A stretch of DNA of 64,000 nt, taken from the NCBI RefSeq assembly GCF_009498215.1, contig NZ_CP043498.1:2232001-2296000 (forward strand), read 5' to 3'. Below, piece after piece: positions 8,555-18,035 of the stretch (positions within the stretch are counted from its first letter, which is position 1; the number at the start of each line of letters is the position of its first letter). The notes below the pieces were generated by a model. That model made no database searches. It was not told where the DNA came from and saw only the letters and a program-made list of their open reading frames with translations. Source of the stretch: Rhizobium grahamii. GTDB taxonomy: Bacteria > Pseudomonadota > Alphaproteobacteria > Rhizobiales > Rhizobiaceae. The translations under genes were made by a program, and so were the position numbers.

Positions 8555-9622
8555 ATGCATCTTCTTATCGTCGACGACAGCAAATCAAGCCTGCTGGCGC
8601 TGGAGACGGCCGTCCGCAGCTTCAGCGACCACGACATTGAAAGCTTTTCCGATCCGCGTGCCGCTCTGGAACGCAGCCGCGCCGTCGAGTTCGACCTCGT
8701 GATGGTCGACTACATGATGCCGGGACTGAACGGCGTAGAACTCATCCGTCATCTCCGCGCACAACACGGCTACAAGAATGTGCCTGTTGTCATGGTCACC
8801 TCGCAAACCGAGCGCGCCATTCGCCTGGAAGCACTCGACGCCGGCGCCACCGATTTCCTCAATAAGCCCTTCGACCCGCTGGAACTGCAGGCACGCATCG
8901 TCAACCTTCTGGCTCTGCGCACGGCGCAGGTCGCACTTGCCGATCGCGCCAAGGCGCTGCATGTCGCCTTCCGCCATGCAAGCCGGCAGGCCGACATGCG
9001 CGAGCAGGAGATCATCTGGTGCCTCGCGCAAGCGATGGCATCGAGGGACGGCAACACCGGTGACCATATCGAGCGCGTCGCCACCATCGCTGAACTCGTC
9101 GCTGATGGCGTCGGCCTCGACCGTATCCAGCGCCGCAACATCTTCCTGGCCGCACCGCTCCATGACATCGGCAAGATCGGCATTCCCGATGCCATCCTGC
9201 AGAAGCCCGGCAAGCTCGATCCGCATGAAATCGAACTGATGCGCCAGCACGTGCCGATCGGCGTCGGCATCCTGCAGAACAGCACCGCCGAACTCTCGCG
9301 CGTCGCCGTCGCCATCATCGGCGGACACCACGAGAAATGGGACGGCACGGGCTATCCGAACGGCCTCGCCGGCGAAGACATTCCGATCGAGGCCCGCATC
9401 GTTGCCGTCGCGGATGTCTTCGACGCACTCTGCTCCGACAGGCCCTACAAGTCTGCCTGGGAGCCGGAACGGGCTTACGAGGAGATCATCGCCTGCAGCG
9501 GAACGCATTTCGATCCCGCCTGCGTCGCTGCTTTCCGGCGCAAGTGGCCGGAGATCCGCAGCCTCTTCGACGGCAATGGCATGGAGCGCGGACGGACCGC
9601 TCTGATCGCCGAAGCCATCTAA
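8555..9622 (+). CDS. response regulator with HD-GYP output (cyclic-di-GMP phosphodiesterase)
   Basis: The 355-aa protein has a REC domain (residues 1-120) starting MHLLIVDDSKSS, with phosphoacceptor D52 in VMVDYMMPG and the conserved Lys in LNKPFDP. An HD-GYP domain follows (about 160-345) with HDIGKIGIP and HHEKWDGTGYPNG, the metal-binding and GYP motifs of active cyclic-di-GMP hydrolases. It should lower c-di-GMP when phosphorylated by an unlinked kinase. A 40-residue in-frame extension to a GTG at 8435 exists but is not REC-like, so the ATG at 8555 is preferred although its Shine-Dalgarno is weak. Confidence 0.9.
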   Translation: MHLLIVDDSKSSLLALETAVRSFSDHDIESFSDPRAALERSRAVEFDLVMVDYMMPGLNGVELIRHLRAQHGYKNVPVVMVTSQTERAIRLEALDAGATDFLNKPFDPLELQARIVNLLALRTAQVALADRAKALHVAFRHASRQADMREQEIIWCLAQAMASRDGNTGDHIERVATIAELVADGVGLDRIQRRNIFLAAPLHDIGKIGIPDAILQKPGKLDPHEIELMRQHVPIGVGILQNSTAELSRVAVAIIGGHHEKWDGTGYPNGLAGEDIPIEARIVAVADVFDALCSDRPYKSAWEPERAYEEIIACSGTHFDPACVAAFRRKWPEIRSLFDGNGMERGRTALIAEAI

Positions 9623-9626
9623 CAAC

Positions 9627-9654
9627 AAAAGGCGGGACCAAGTCCCGCCTTTTT
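9627..9654. terminator. bidirectional terminator
   Basis: AAAAGGCGGGAC and GTCCCGCCTTTT form a long perfect stem around CAA. The A-run on one side and T-run on the other serve both the HD-GYP gene (+) and the convergent aldehyde dehydrogenase gene (-). Confidence 0.9.
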
Positions 9655-9679
9655 CGTCTTACCTAAATCTGCGAAGCAG

Positions 9680-11113
9680 TTACGCCAGCGTGTAAGCCGT
9701 CTTGACGCTGGTGTAGAACTCCGCCGCGTACTTGCCCTGCTCGCGAGGACCGTAGGACGATCCCTTGCGGCCGCCGAACGGGACGTGGAAGTCGACGCCC
9801 GCCGTCGGCAGGTTGACCATCACCATCCCGGCTTCGGAGTTGCGCTTGAAGTGCGTTGCGTGCTTCAGGCTCGTCGTCGCAATCCCGGCAGACAGGCCAA
9901 ACGGCGTGTCGTTGGCGGTTGCCAGCGCTTCCTCGTAATCCTTGACGCGGATGACCGAGACGACAGGGCCGAAGATCTCCTCGCGCGAAATCCGCATCTG
10001 GTTTGTGGCTTCCGTAAACAGCGTCGGCTGCAGGTAGAAACCGGGCGTTTCGCGCTTGATGAGTTCGCCACCGAAGGCGAGCTTTGCGCCTTCCTTGCGA
10101 CCGATCTCGATATAGTCGGTATCGGTCTTCAGTTGCTTTTCATCGACAACAGGGCCGATATGCGTGCCGGGTTTCAGAGCGTTGTCGACCACAAGCGTCT
10201 CCAGCTTGGCCGTCAGCGCCGCCACGAACTTGTCGTGGATGCCTTCAGTAACGATCAGGCGCGAGGATGCGGTGCAGCGCTGGCCGGTGGAGAAGAAGCC
10301 GGAATTGGCGGCCGCCTCGACGGCAACGCTGAGGTCCGCATCGTCGAGCACGACCATCGGATTCTTGCCGCCCATTTCCAGCTGGAACTTGCGGTTATGT
10401 TCGATCGAGGCAGCAGCCACGCGACGACCTGTACCGGTAGAGCCGGTAAAGGTGATGCCGGTAACGTCGGGGCTGTCGAGCATGGTCTGACCGACCACCG
10501 AGCCTCTGCCCATGACGAGGTTCAGAACGCCCTTCGGCAGACCTGCACGATTGAGGATATCGACAATCGCCCAGGAGCAGGCTGGAACGAGTTCGGCAGG
10601 CTTGAAGACGACGGTGTTGCCATAGCAGAGCGCCGGCGCGATCTTCCAAGCCGGGATGGCAATCGGGAAGTTCCAAGGCGTGATGATGCCGATGACGCCG
10701 AGCGGGTCGCGGGTGATCTCGACACCGATGTTCGGGCGAACGGACGGAATGATTTCGCCTGCGAGGCGCAGCGCTTCACCGGCGAAGAATTCGAAAATCT
10801 GGCTGGCGCGGATGGTCTCGCCGATCGCCTCGGGAAGTGTCTTGCCCTCTTCGCGGGCAAGCAGCGCGCCGAGCTCGTCCTTGCGGGCCATGATCTCGTC
10901 GCCGGCCTTCTTCAGGATGACGTGGCGTTCCCAGATACCGGAGCGCGACCATGCGGGAAAAGCGGCCTTCGCGGCGGCAATAGCGTTCTTGGTGTCTTCG
11001 ACCGTACCATCCGCATAGAGGCCGACCACCTCGTTGGTGTCGGACGGATTGATATTCCTGGTCGCATCGGAACCGACCCATTCGCCGCCGATGAGGTTCT
11101 GATAGATGGTCAT
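9680..11113 (-). CDS. aldehyde dehydrogenase, alpha-ketoglutarate-semialdehyde dehydrogenase type
   Basis: The 477-aa NAD(P)-dependent aldehyde dehydrogenase has a cofactor-binding ITPWNFP, general base E246 in QLEMGGKNP, and catalytic Cys C280 in TGQRCTAS. The C-terminal VDFHVPFGGRKGSSYGPREQG matches semialdehyde dehydrogenases of pentonate/hexarate pathways. The last step of non-phosphorylative L-arabinose or galactarate degradation, 2-oxoglutarate semialdehyde to 2-oxoglutarate, fits its place at the end of the chvE-ggu sugar operon. The ATG at 11113 has GGAGG 11 nt upstream. A TTG six codons earlier overlaps that site. The substrate is inferred from context. Confidence 0.85.
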   Translation of the reverse strand: MTIYQNLIGGEWVGSDATRNINPSDTNEVVGLYADGTVEDTKNAIAAAKAAFPAWSRSGIWERHVILKKAGDEIMARKDELGALLAREEGKTLPEAIGETIRASQIFEFFAGEALRLAGEIIPSVRPNIGVEITRDPLGVIGIITPWNFPIAIPAWKIAPALCYGNTVVFKPAELVPACSWAIVDILNRAGLPKGVLNLVMGRGSVVGQTMLDSPDVTGITFTGSTGTGRRVAAASIEHNRKFQLEMGGKNPMVVLDDADLSVAVEAAANSGFFSTGQRCTASSRLIVTEGIHDKFVAALTAKLETLVVDNALKPGTHIGPVVDEKQLKTDTDYIEIGRKEGAKLAFGGELIKRETPGFYLQPTLFTEATNQMRISREEIFGPVVSVIRVKDYEEALATANDTPFGLSAGIATTSLKHATHFKRNSEAGMVMVNLPTAGVDFHVPFGGRKGSSYGPREQGKYAAEFYTSVKTAYTLA

Positions 11114-11151
11114 GGGCTGGTTGGCCTCCAATACCGTTCAGGAAAACGGTC

Positions 11152-11174
11152 CGGCCGCCGAAACGGCGGCCGGG
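11152..11174 (-). other. intercistronic hairpin between gguC and the dehydrogenase gene
   Basis: CCGGCCGCCG and CGGCGGCCGG form a perfect 10-bp GC stem with an AAA loop in the 72-nt gap, without a T-run on the transcribed side. It is more likely an mRNA-stabilising or processing element than a terminator. Confidence 0.6.
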
Positions 11175-11185
11175 CCAATGCCAAC

Positions 11186-12190
11186 TCAGAGCTGCTTGAC
11201 GACGATGTCTTCTTCGGCGTCGATCTTCAGCGGATTGCGCAGCGGCAGGCCGAAGTCGGCGACTTCGATTTCGAAGAGGTCGCCCTCTTCCGTCTTGATG
11301 CCTTCCGCAAACGACAGCGTCGCCGTGCCGAACATGTGGACGTGAACGTCGCCGGGCACGCGGAACAGGCCGTACTTGAAGTGGTGGTATTCGAGGTTCG
11401 CGAAGGTGTGCGACATGTTCGCTTCACCAGACAGGAACGGCTTCTCGAAGATTACCTTGTCGCCGCGCTTGATGCGCGAAGTGCCGCGGATATCGTCAGG
11501 CGCGGCACCGATGCGGATCTCCGGGCCGAAGCTTGCCGGACGCAGCTTGGAGTGCGCGAGGTAGAGATAGTTCTGGCGCTCCGTGACGTGGTCGGAAAAC
11601 TCGTTCGACAGCGCAAAGCCGATGCGGAACGGCGTGCCGTCCTGAGCGATCACGTAGATGCCGGCCATTTCGGGCTCTTCGCCGCCATCGAGCGCGAAGG
11701 ACGGAGAAACCAGCGGCGCACCCGGAGCAGCCGAACCGTAGCCGTTGCCCTTGTAGAACCACTCGGGCTGAACGCCCTTTTCGCCAGCCTCCGGCTTGCC
11801 GTTCTCAAGACCCATCTTGAACATCTTCATCGAGTCCGTGAGGGTTTCCTCGGCAGCCTCGGAGGTCTTCTTGTGCATGGAGTCGCGCGTTGCGGCCGAG
11901 CCCAGATGCGTCAGACCGGTGCCCGTCAGGTGCAGATGCGCAGCGTCGGGATGCGTCATCGGCGGCAGGAACTTGCCTTCGGCATAAGCCTTTTCGAGAT
12001 CGACTGCATCCCCGAGACCATGCGCCTCGATCACCGCTGCGAGCGACTTGCCGCCATTTGCGGCTTCCATGGCGAGCGCATAGACGCTGCCAGCGTTGTT
12101 GACGGCTTTCGCGGTACCGCCCGGCTCGCGCACGGCGACGACGATCTCTCCGTTCGAACCCTTGATCTGCGAAATGAGCACGGTCTTCAT
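11186..12190 (-). CDS. gguC: GguC / AraD1-family (fumarylacetoacetate-hydrolase fold) protein
   Basis: The 334-aa cytoplasmic protein is related to 2-keto-3-deoxy-sugar-acid dehydratases of the FAH superfamily. Landmarks are PEWFYKGNG, GDEPE-like acidic metal-binding residues (DGGEEPEMAGIYVI) and the GDVHVHMFGTATLSFAEG tail. In Agrobacterium gguC is the fourth gene of the chvE-gguABC locus. A role in converting 2-keto-3-deoxy-L-arabinonate or -fuconate has been proposed for the family. It is preceded by a 102-nt gap carrying a hairpin and followed by the semialdehyde dehydrogenase, so substrate entry and the last two catabolic steps are encoded together. Confidence 0.9.
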   Translation of the reverse strand: MKTVLISQIKGSNGEIVVAVREPGGTAKAVNNAGSVYALAMEAANGGKSLAAVIEAHGLGDAVDLEKAYAEGKFLPPMTHPDAAHLHLTGTGLTHLGSAATRDSMHKKTSEAAEETLTDSMKMFKMGLENGKPEAGEKGVQPEWFYKGNGYGSAAPGAPLVSPSFALDGGEEPEMAGIYVIAQDGTPFRIGFALSNEFSDHVTERQNYLYLAHSKLRPASFGPEIRIGAAPDDIRGTSRIKRGDKVIFEKPFLSGEANMSHTFANLEYHHFKYGLFRVPGDVHVHMFGTATLSFAEGIKTEEGDLFEIEVADFGLPLRNPLKIDAEEDIVVKQL

Positions 12191-12220
12191 CCTTTTTTCG
12201 ATAACGCGGAAAATGCTCCG

Positions 12221-12250
12221 CCAATCCGGCCCTCAGATGAGCCGGATTGG
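12221..12250 (-). other. intercistronic hairpin between gguB and gguC
   Basis: CCAATCCGGC and GCCGGATTGG form a perfect 10-bp stem with a 10-nt loop just upstream of gguC and just downstream of gguB. There is no T-run, so partial attenuation or mRNA protection is more likely than termination. Confidence 0.6.
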
Positions 12251-12292
12251 TAAGTTCACATGACTGCGAATGCCTGGGCAGCGCCGAAGCGC

Positions 12293-13498
12293 TTAGCCCT
12301 TGTTCTTGTTGTAGACGTCGAAGAAGACGGCAGCGAGGAGCACGAGGCCCTTGACCATCTGCTGGAAGTCGATGCCGAGACCGACGATCGACATGCCGTT
12401 GTTCATGACGCCCATGATGAACGCGCCGATGACAGCACCGGTGATCTTGCCAACGCCGCCCGATGCCGAAGCACCGCCGATGAAGCAGGCCGCGATAACG
12501 TCGAGTTCGAAGCCGACGCCGGCCTTCGGGGTTGCCGAGTTCAGGCGCAGCGCGATGATCATGCCGGCGAGACCGGCGAGCACGCCCATGTTGACGAAGG
12601 TCAGGAAGCTCAGGCGCTCGGTGTTGATACCGGAGAGCTTGGTGGCCTTTTCATTGCCGCCCAGGGCGTAAATGCGTCGACCGATCGTCGTCTTGCGGGT
12701 AACGAAGGCGTAGATCGCAATCAGCACCAGCATGACGACGAGCACGTTCGGCAGGCCGCGATAGCTCGACAGCAGATAACCGATCCACAGGATAGCCGCG
12801 GAAACGATCATGTTCTGGACGATGAAGAAGCTGGTCGGCTCGACATCGATGCCGTGGCTCTCGTTCACCTTGCGGCGGCGCCAGGCGAGGTAGAACAGGA
12901 TAACCGGCAGGATGACGGTCAGAACGATCGAGGTCGACTGTACCGGCGTTCCGAACAGATCGATCATGTCACCAGGCAGGAAGCCTGTGCTGATGACCTG
13001 GAATTCCTTCGGGAACGGTCCGATGTTCTTGCCGTTCAGCACCGTCAGTGTCAGGCCGCGGAACACCAGCATGCCGGCAAGCGTGACGATGAACGACGGA
13101 ATGCGGTGGTAGGCAATGAAATACCCCTGCGCCGCGCCGATGAGGCCGCCGACGGCCAAACAGATCAGCGCTGCAAGCCAGAAATTCATGCCCCAGGTAA
13201 CGGTGAAGATGGCCGCCAGCGCGCCGACAAAGGCGACGATCGAGCCGACCGAAAGGTCGATATGCCCGGCGACGATAACCAGCAGCATGCCCAGCGCCAT
13301 GATGACGATGAACGAGTTCTGCAGCACGAGGTTCGTCAGGTTGACCGGCTTGAACAGGATGCCGCCGGTATAGAACTGGAAGAACACCATGATCGCGACC
13401 AGCGCGATCAGCATGCCGTATTCGCGAATGTTACCGCGGATATAGTCGGTAACGGAAACGACGTTGCTTTCTTCGGTTGTTTGGTTGACCGGCGTCAT
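12293..13498 (-). CDS. gguB: sugar ABC transporter permease GguB
   Basis: The 401-aa inner-membrane permease of the ribose/xylose (RbsC/MmsB) family has about ten or more hydrophobic helices. It carries the diagnostic GHIDLSVGSIVAFVGA loop, IPSFIVTLAGMLVFRG, the cytoplasmic coupling segment GRRIYALGGNEKATKLSGI and GGASASGGVGKITGAVIGAFIMGVMNNGM. It forms the pore for the sugar delivered by ChvE. The stop of gguA and start of gguB overlap by one base (TAATG), so the pair is translationally coupled. Confidence 0.95.
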   Translation of the reverse strand: MTPVNQTTEESNVVSVTDYIRGNIREYGMLIALVAIMVFFQFYTGGILFKPVNLTNLVLQNSFIVIMALGMLLVIVAGHIDLSVGSIVAFVGALAAIFTVTWGMNFWLAALICLAVGGLIGAAQGYFIAYHRIPSFIVTLAGMLVFRGLTLTVLNGKNIGPFPKEFQVISTGFLPGDMIDLFGTPVQSTSIVLTVILPVILFYLAWRRRKVNESHGIDVEPTSFFIVQNMIVSAAILWIGYLLSSYRGLPNVLVVMLVLIAIYAFVTRKTTIGRRIYALGGNEKATKLSGINTERLSFLTFVNMGVLAGLAGMIIALRLNSATPKAGVGFELDVIAACFIGGASASGGVGKITGAVIGAFIMGVMNNGMSIVGLGIDFQQMVKGLVLLAAVFFDVYNKNKG

Positions 13499-15039
13499 TA
13501 CTTCTTCTCCCCTGAGCGCATGATAGCGCGCATGATAGTTTCCTGGCTTGCTTCTCCCTTTGGCAGTTCGGCGACGATGCGTCCTTCATTCATGACGTAA
13601 ATGCGGTCGCACGTACCGAGCAGTTCAGGCATTTCCGACGAGATCATCAGAACGCCCTTTCCATCGGCGGCAAGCTGGTTGATGATAGTATAGATTTCGT
13701 ATTTTGCGCCAACGTCGATACCGCGCGTCGGCTCGTCGAGGATCAGCACCTCCGGATCCGAGAACAACCACTTCGACAGCACGACCTTTTGCTGGTTGCC
13801 GCCGGAGAGATTGACCGTTTCCTGGAACACGCCGGAAGAGCGGATGCGCAGCTTCGAGCGGTAGTCGGTCGCGACCTTCATTTCCTTGATGTCGTCGATG
13901 ACTTCGTTCTTGGAAACCCCTGCCAGATTGGCAAGCGAGGTGTTGTGCATGATGTTGTCATTCAACACCAGACCGAGATGCTTGCGGTCTTCGGTGACGT
14001 AGGCGAGGCCCGCGTCGATCGCCTTGCGCACGGTGCTGGTATCGACGGCCTTGCCGTTGACCATCACGTCACCGGTGATCTTGTGGCCGTAGGACTTGCC
14101 GAACACGCTCATGGCAAATTCAGTACGTCCGGCGCCCATCAGGCCGGCGATGCCGACCACTTCGCCCTTGCGAACGGTTACGTGGATGTCGTGCAGCACC
14201 TGGCGGTCGCGATGCTGCTGGTGGTAGGCGTTCCAGTTCTTGACCTCGAGGATCGTCTCGCCGATCGGCACGGAGCGCGGCGGATAACGGTCAGCCAGAT
14301 CGCGGCCCACCATGTTCTTGATGATCACGTCTTCGCTGATCTCGTCGGTGTGACAGTCGAGCGTCTTGACGGTCATGCCATCTCGCAGAACGGTGATCTG
14401 GTCGGCGACCTTGCGGATCTCGTTCAGCTTGTGGGAAATGATGATAGAAGTGATGCCCTGGTTGCGGAACTCCATCAGGAGGTTCAGCAGCGCATCGGAA
14501 TCTTTTTCGTTGAGCGAGGCGGTCGGCTCGTCGAGGATCAAAAGCTTGACGCTCTTCGACAATGCCTTGGCGATCTCAACCAGCTGCTGCTTGCCGACGC
14601 CGATATCCGTCACCAGAGTGTTGGGCGATTCACGCAATCCAACCTTGGCAAGAAGCGTCTTGGTCTTGTTGAAGGTCTGTTCCCAGCTGATGATGCCATT
14701 CTGGGCGTTCTCATTGCCGAGGAAGATGTTTTCGCCGATCGACAGGTGCGGCACCAGCGCCAGCTCCTGGTGAATGATGACGATGCCGATCTCTTCAGAG
14801 TCCTTGAGCGCCTTGAAATGACGGACGTCGCCTTCGTAGACGATATCGCCATCATAGCTTCCGGCAGGGTATACGCCGGAGAGAACTTTCATGAGGGTCG
14901 ACTTGCCGGCCCCATTCTCACCCACCAACGCGTGAATCTCACCTTGTCGAACCTTGAGGTTCACATTCTCAAGCGCCTTCACGCCTGGGAACGTCTTGGT
15001 GATGTTCCGCATTTCGAGGATTGTATTGTCCATGGTCAT
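13498..15039 (-). CDS. gguA: sugar ABC transporter ATP-binding protein GguA
   Basis: The 513-aa protein has two tandem ABC domains, as usual for monosaccharide importers. The first has Walker [10 protein letters not shown] and Walker [11 protein letters not shown]. The second has a modified P-loop region ([16 protein letters not shown]), signature [16 protein letters not shown] and Walker [12 protein letters not shown]. The second site lacks a canonical Lys-containing Walker A, which is typical of RbsA/MglA proteins. It energises uptake through GguB of galactose/arabinose-type sugars bound by ChvE. Confidence 0.95.
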   Translation of the reverse strand: MTMDNTILEMRNITKTFPGVKALENVNLKVRQGEIHALVGENGAGKSTLMKVLSGVYPAGSYDGDIVYEGDVRHFKALKDSEEIGIVIIHQELALVPHLSIGENIFLGNENAQNGIISWEQTFNKTKTLLAKVGLRESPNTLVTDIGVGKQQLVEIAKALSKSVKLLILDEPTASLNEKDSDALLNLLMEFRNQGITSIIISHKLNEIRKVADQITVLRDGMTVKTLDCHTDEISEDVIIKNMVGRDLADRYPPRSVPIGETILEVKNWNAYHQQHRDRQVLHDIHVTVRKGEVVGIAGLMGAGRTEFAMSVFGKSYGHKITGDVMVNGKAVDTSTVRKAIDAGLAYVTEDRKHLGLVLNDNIMHNTSLANLAGVSKNEVIDDIKEMKVATDYRSKLRIRSSGVFQETVNLSGGNQQKVVLSKWLFSDPEVLILDEPTRGIDVGAKYEIYTIINQLAADGKGVLMISSEMPELLGTCDRIYVMNEGRIVAELPKGEASQETIMRAIMRSGEKK

Positions 15040-15087
15040 AATCCAGCGCCAGCAGCCAAAGGGGCGCGGCGATCATAAAAGTGAAGA

Positions 15088-15114
15088 CCGGAACCCGCAA
15101 GCAGCGGATTCCGG
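15088..15114 (-). other. intercistronic hairpin between chvE and gguA
   Basis: CCGGAACCCGC and GCGGATTCCGG pair over 11 positions with one mismatch around a 5-nt loop, inside the 89-nt gap after chvE. Such structures commonly leave the binding-protein mRNA more abundant than the permease mRNA. No T-run is present. Confidence 0.6.
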
Positions 15115-15128
15115 CCAACTTGGAACAA

Positions 15129-16193
15129 TTACTTCAGCTGGTCAGCCTTGTAGTAACCGCCTTCAACGAGGATCTTCTCGTAGTTGGTCTTGTCAACTGC
15201 GACCGGGGTCAGCAGGTAGGACGGAACGACCTTGACGCCGTTGTCGTAGGTCTTCGTGTCGTTGACTTCAGGCTCCTTGCCTTCCATCAGAGCGTTGACC
15301 ATGCCGACGGTAACCTTTGCGAGGTCACGGGTGTCCTTGAAGATCGTGGAGTGCTGCTCGCCAGCGATGATCGACTTGACCGACGGAACTTCAGCGTCCT
15401 GGCCGGAAACGACCGGGAGCGGCTGATCGCCAGAACCGTAGCCGACGCCCTTCAGCGACGAGATGATGCCGATGGACAGACCGTCGTAAGGCGACAGAAC
15501 TGCATTGACCTTCGCGTCGGTGTAGTTAGCCGAGAGCAGGTTATCCATACGAGCCTGGGCCGTTGCCGGATCCCAACGCAGCGTACCGACCTTGTCCATG
15601 CCGGTCTGGCCGGACTTTACGACGAGCTTGCCGCTGTCGATGTAAGGCTGCAGAACAGACATTGCGCCGTCGTAGAAGAAGAAGGCGTTGTTGTCGTCAG
15701 GCGAACCGCCGAACAGTTCGATGTTGAACGGACCCTTGCCATCCTTGAGGCCAAGCGCGTCAACGATGGAAGTTGCCTGCAGAACGCCAACCTTGAAGTT
15801 GTCGAACGTCGCGTAGTAGTCGACGTTGCCCGAGTCGCGGATCAGACGGTCATAAGCGATGACCTTGATGCCTGCGTCGTGAGCCTTCTGAAGAACGTCG
15901 GAAAGCGTCGTGCCGTCGATAGCGGCGATGACGAGAACCTTGACGCCCTTGGTGACCATGTTCTCAATCTGAGACAGCTGGTTCGGAATGTCGTCGTCGG
16001 CGTACTGCAGGTCGGTGGTGTAACCGGCTTCCTGGAGCTGCTTGACGATGTTGTTGCCGTCATCGATCCAGCGAGCGGACGATTTCGTCGGCATTGCAAT
16101 GCCTACAGCGCCCTTATCGGCTGCCATAGCCGGTACAACGAACGACGCGACGCCGAAGGCCGCCGCTGCCATCAATGAGATAATGGATTTCAT
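15129..16193 (-). CDS. chvE: periplasmic multiple-sugar-binding protein ChvE
   Basis: The 354-aa periplasmic type I binding protein has a signal peptide cleaved after about residue 24 ([16 protein letters not shown]). The mature start [37 protein letters not shown] and [16 protein letters not shown] match Agrobacterium ChvE/GBP1. It binds galactose, arabinose, fucose and related sugars for the GguAB importer. In Agrobacterium it also contacts the sensor VirA, but no vir genes are seen here, so the chemotaxis/transport role is the safe reading. It is the first gene of the operon and faces gbpR. Confidence 0.95.
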   Translation of the reverse strand: MKSIISLMAAAAFGVASFVVPAMAADKGAVGIAMPTKSSARWIDDGNNIVKQLQEAGYTTDLQYADDDIPNQLSQIENMVTKGVKVLVIAAIDGTTLSDVLQKAHDAGIKVIAYDRLIRDSGNVDYYATFDNFKVGVLQATSIVDALGLKDGKGPFNIELFGGSPDDNNAFFFYDGAMSVLQPYIDSGKLVVKSGQTGMDKVGTLRWDPATAQARMDNLLSANYTDAKVNAVLSPYDGLSIGIISSLKGVGYGSGDQPLPVVSGQDAEVPSVKSIIAGEQHSTIFKDTRDLAKVTVGMVNALMEGKEPEVNDTKTYDNGVKVVPSYLLTPVAVDKTNYEKILVEGGYYKADQLK

Positions 16194-16467
16194 ATCTCTC
16201 TCTCCCTTAGTTAAATAAACGCACGGACGAAAAATCGCCCGCCCCGAAACTGTGGCAGGTTCCGTCTTGGATAATACTTCAGATGGTGAGAAACGAAGTA
16301 GGTCTCCTCCACGCTCTCACACGTGTTGAGTGCCAACCAGCACACGGCGGCAAACTGGTATGGATTCCTATAACTGTCAAATAGAATAACTGGCAAATTG
16401 CATAACAAATTTGGTATATCGTTAAAAAGTATTACTTTTGATGGAACGCAGTTGGGAGGCTGCAACC
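16194..16467. promoter_or_regulatory. divergent chvE-gbpR control region
   Basis: This 274-nt AT-rich interval separates the two divergent starts. By family precedent the LysR-type product of gbpR activates chvE from a T-N11-A type site here. I cannot single out one operator with confidence. GGGAGG 9 nt before 16468 is the gbpR ribosome-binding site. Confidence 0.5.
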
Positions 16468-17475
16468 ATGACGATTATTTCAGGGCCGTTGGCGACCGAT
16501 CACGTGGACATTCAGACAGAAATTTTTGGGGACGACGGCCTGCTTCGGTCGGGACTTAAGCTGAATCACCTGCGCATGATCGTCGCAATCGAAGATAGCG
16601 GGCAGATATCGGCGGCAGCCGAGGCTTTGAACGTCTCCCAGCCCGCCGCTTCGCGCATGTTGTCCGAAATGGAATCGATTCTCAAAACACCACTTTACGA
16701 GCGGGTTGCCCGCGGCGTGGTGCTGACAACCTTCGGCGCGGCCCTCGCCAGACGCGCCCGCAAGATCATGCTGGAACTCAGGGAAGCCAGCCGCGAAATC
16801 GGCGAACTGAAGACCGGAAAAGGCGGCGCCGTCTTCATTGGCGCGGTGACGGCTCCGGCCATGAGCTTGGTCGTGCCTGCCATCAAGCATGTCAGAAAGG
16901 CTCTTCCCGGGATCGAGGTCAGTATTCAGGTCGAGACGAGCAATGTGCTTGCCCGGGAACTCCTCGCGGCCCGCCACGACTTCATCATCAGCCGCATACC
17001 CGATGATCTCAACCCGCGCCTCTTCCAGGTTCAGGAGATCGGTGTCGAAAGAGCCTGCCTGATCGTCCGGGGCGGGCACCCGCTATTGAAGAAGAAGGTC
17101 GCGTCGCTCGCCGACCTGCCGCAATACGACTGGGTCTTCCAGCCGCCGGGCACGCTGCTGCGCCGGACGATCGAGGATCTCTTCCTGACGAACGAGGTCC
17201 CGCTGCCGGAAAATATCGTCAACACCTCGTCGCTGCTGCTGACCTGCGCCACCGTTTGCCAGACGGACGCGATTGCTCCGATCGCGATCGACGTCGCGCA
17301 GTTCCTGGCGAGCCACAAGTCGAAGGCCTCGGATGTGCACGTCCTGCCGATCGACTTCGAGATCAACGTCCGGCCTTACAGCCTGATCACCGTCAAGGAG
17401 CGTGAACTGCCGCCGAGCGCGCGGCTGCTTTACAATCTCGTGCTGCAGGAAAGTCAGAAGGCCGCGGCGGGCTGA
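16468..17475 (+). CDS. gbpR: LysR-type regulator GbpR of the chvE operon
   Basis: The 335-aa LysR-type activator has an N-terminal winged helix (about 30-90: LKLNHLRMIVAIEDSGQISAAAEALNVSQPAASRML) and a C-terminal co-inducer domain (about 115-320). The approximately 30-residue leader before the helix-turn-helix is longer than in most LysR proteins, as in known GbpR. It sits head-to-head with chvE, the arrangement of gbpR in Agrobacterium and Azospirillum, where it activates the sugar-binding protein gene in response to galactose/arabinose. The start at 16468 is preferred over TTG/ATG codons 5-10 residues upstream because of GGGAGG 9 nt away. Confidence 0.9.
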   Translation: MTIISGPLATDHVDIQTEIFGDDGLLRSGLKLNHLRMIVAIEDSGQISAAAEALNVSQPAASRMLSEMESILKTPLYERVARGVVLTTFGAALARRARKIMLELREASREIGELKTGKGGAVFIGAVTAPAMSLVVPAIKHVRKALPGIEVSIQVETSNVLARELLAARHDFIISRIPDDLNPRLFQVQEIGVERACLIVRGGHPLLKKKVASLADLPQYDWVFQPPGTLLRRTIEDLFLTNEVPLPENIVNTSSLLLTCATVCQTDAIAPIAIDVAQFLASHKSKASDVHVLPIDFEINVRPYSLITVKERELPPSARLLYNLVLQESQKAAAG

Positions 17476-17531
17476 CAAGCCTTGCTCCATCTTCCTCGGC
17501 TTTAGTGCGCCTTCCCCGAAGGAGATGCACA

Positions 17532-18035
17532 ATGCTGTTCGGTCAATCGGTCTTCCAGTCCGTCCTCGATCGCCTGAAAAGCGAAGACGAGGAAGCCGAA
17601 GAGCATCAGGCCCATTCCACAGCGCGCGTTCACGGCTTCAACACCGGACTTGCCTTCGACGTCATGGAAGGCGTCTCGGCCAGCGCAGCACGGCCCGGGC
17701 AGGCCTATTTCGAAAATCTCGAAATCGAGGAACCGCGCCCAGCACCGCCGCCGGAAACGGCTGCCGAGCCCGAGCCTGTACCACCAGAACCGGAGCCGGA
17801 ACCCATCATCCCCGAACGCCTGACGCGGATATTGCCCCAAGAGATCGCGGCCGAGATCGCCATTTCGTCCCGCGACACGCTGAAGAGCCTTGGTGAAAAG
17901 CGCCGCGCCTTCGCAAAGGCCAACCATCCGGACAGCGTCGCACCCGCGTTTCGCCCGAATGCGACCAGGCGAATGACGATCGCAAATCTCCTGATCGACG
18001 AGGCGATCCGGCGACTGTCGCGGCTCAGATCCTAG
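17532..18035 (+). CDS. hypothetical protein with J-domain-like C-terminus
   Basis: The 167-aa protein has a central Pro/Glu-rich linker (about 68-95) of PEPEP-type repeats and a C-terminal helical region (about 100-167). The C-terminus contains SLGEKRRAFAKANHPDSV, whose HPD tripeptide between two helices is the signature of a J domain contacting DnaK. The following FRPNATRRMTIANLLIDEAIRRL resembles the J-domain third and fourth helices. AAGGAG lies 8 nt before the ATG. The N-terminus (MLFGQSVFQSVLDRLKSEDEEAEE) matches nothing I know. It overlaps the convergent membrane-protein gene by 4 nt. Confidence 0.65.
   Translation: MLFGQSVFQSVLDRLKSEDEEAEEHQAHSTARVHGFNTGLAFDVMEGVSASAARPGQAYFENLEIEEPRPAPPPETAAEPEPVPPEPEPEPIIPERLTRILPQEIAAEIAISSRDTLKSLGEKRRAFAKANHPDSVAPAFRPNATRRMTIANLLIDEAIRRLSRLRS

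Noticed and set aside
9785..12253. 822-codon plus-strand open frame
   Set aside because: It lies antisense to the aldehyde dehydrogenase and gguC. High GC3 on the real strand leaves the antisense frame open, and the translation is an Arg/Asp/Gly mixture without domains.
15129..16193. Virulence role of ChvE (Ti-plasmid vir induction)
   Set aside because: No virA/G or T-DNA features are present in the window. Sugar uptake and chemotaxis are sufficient explanations.
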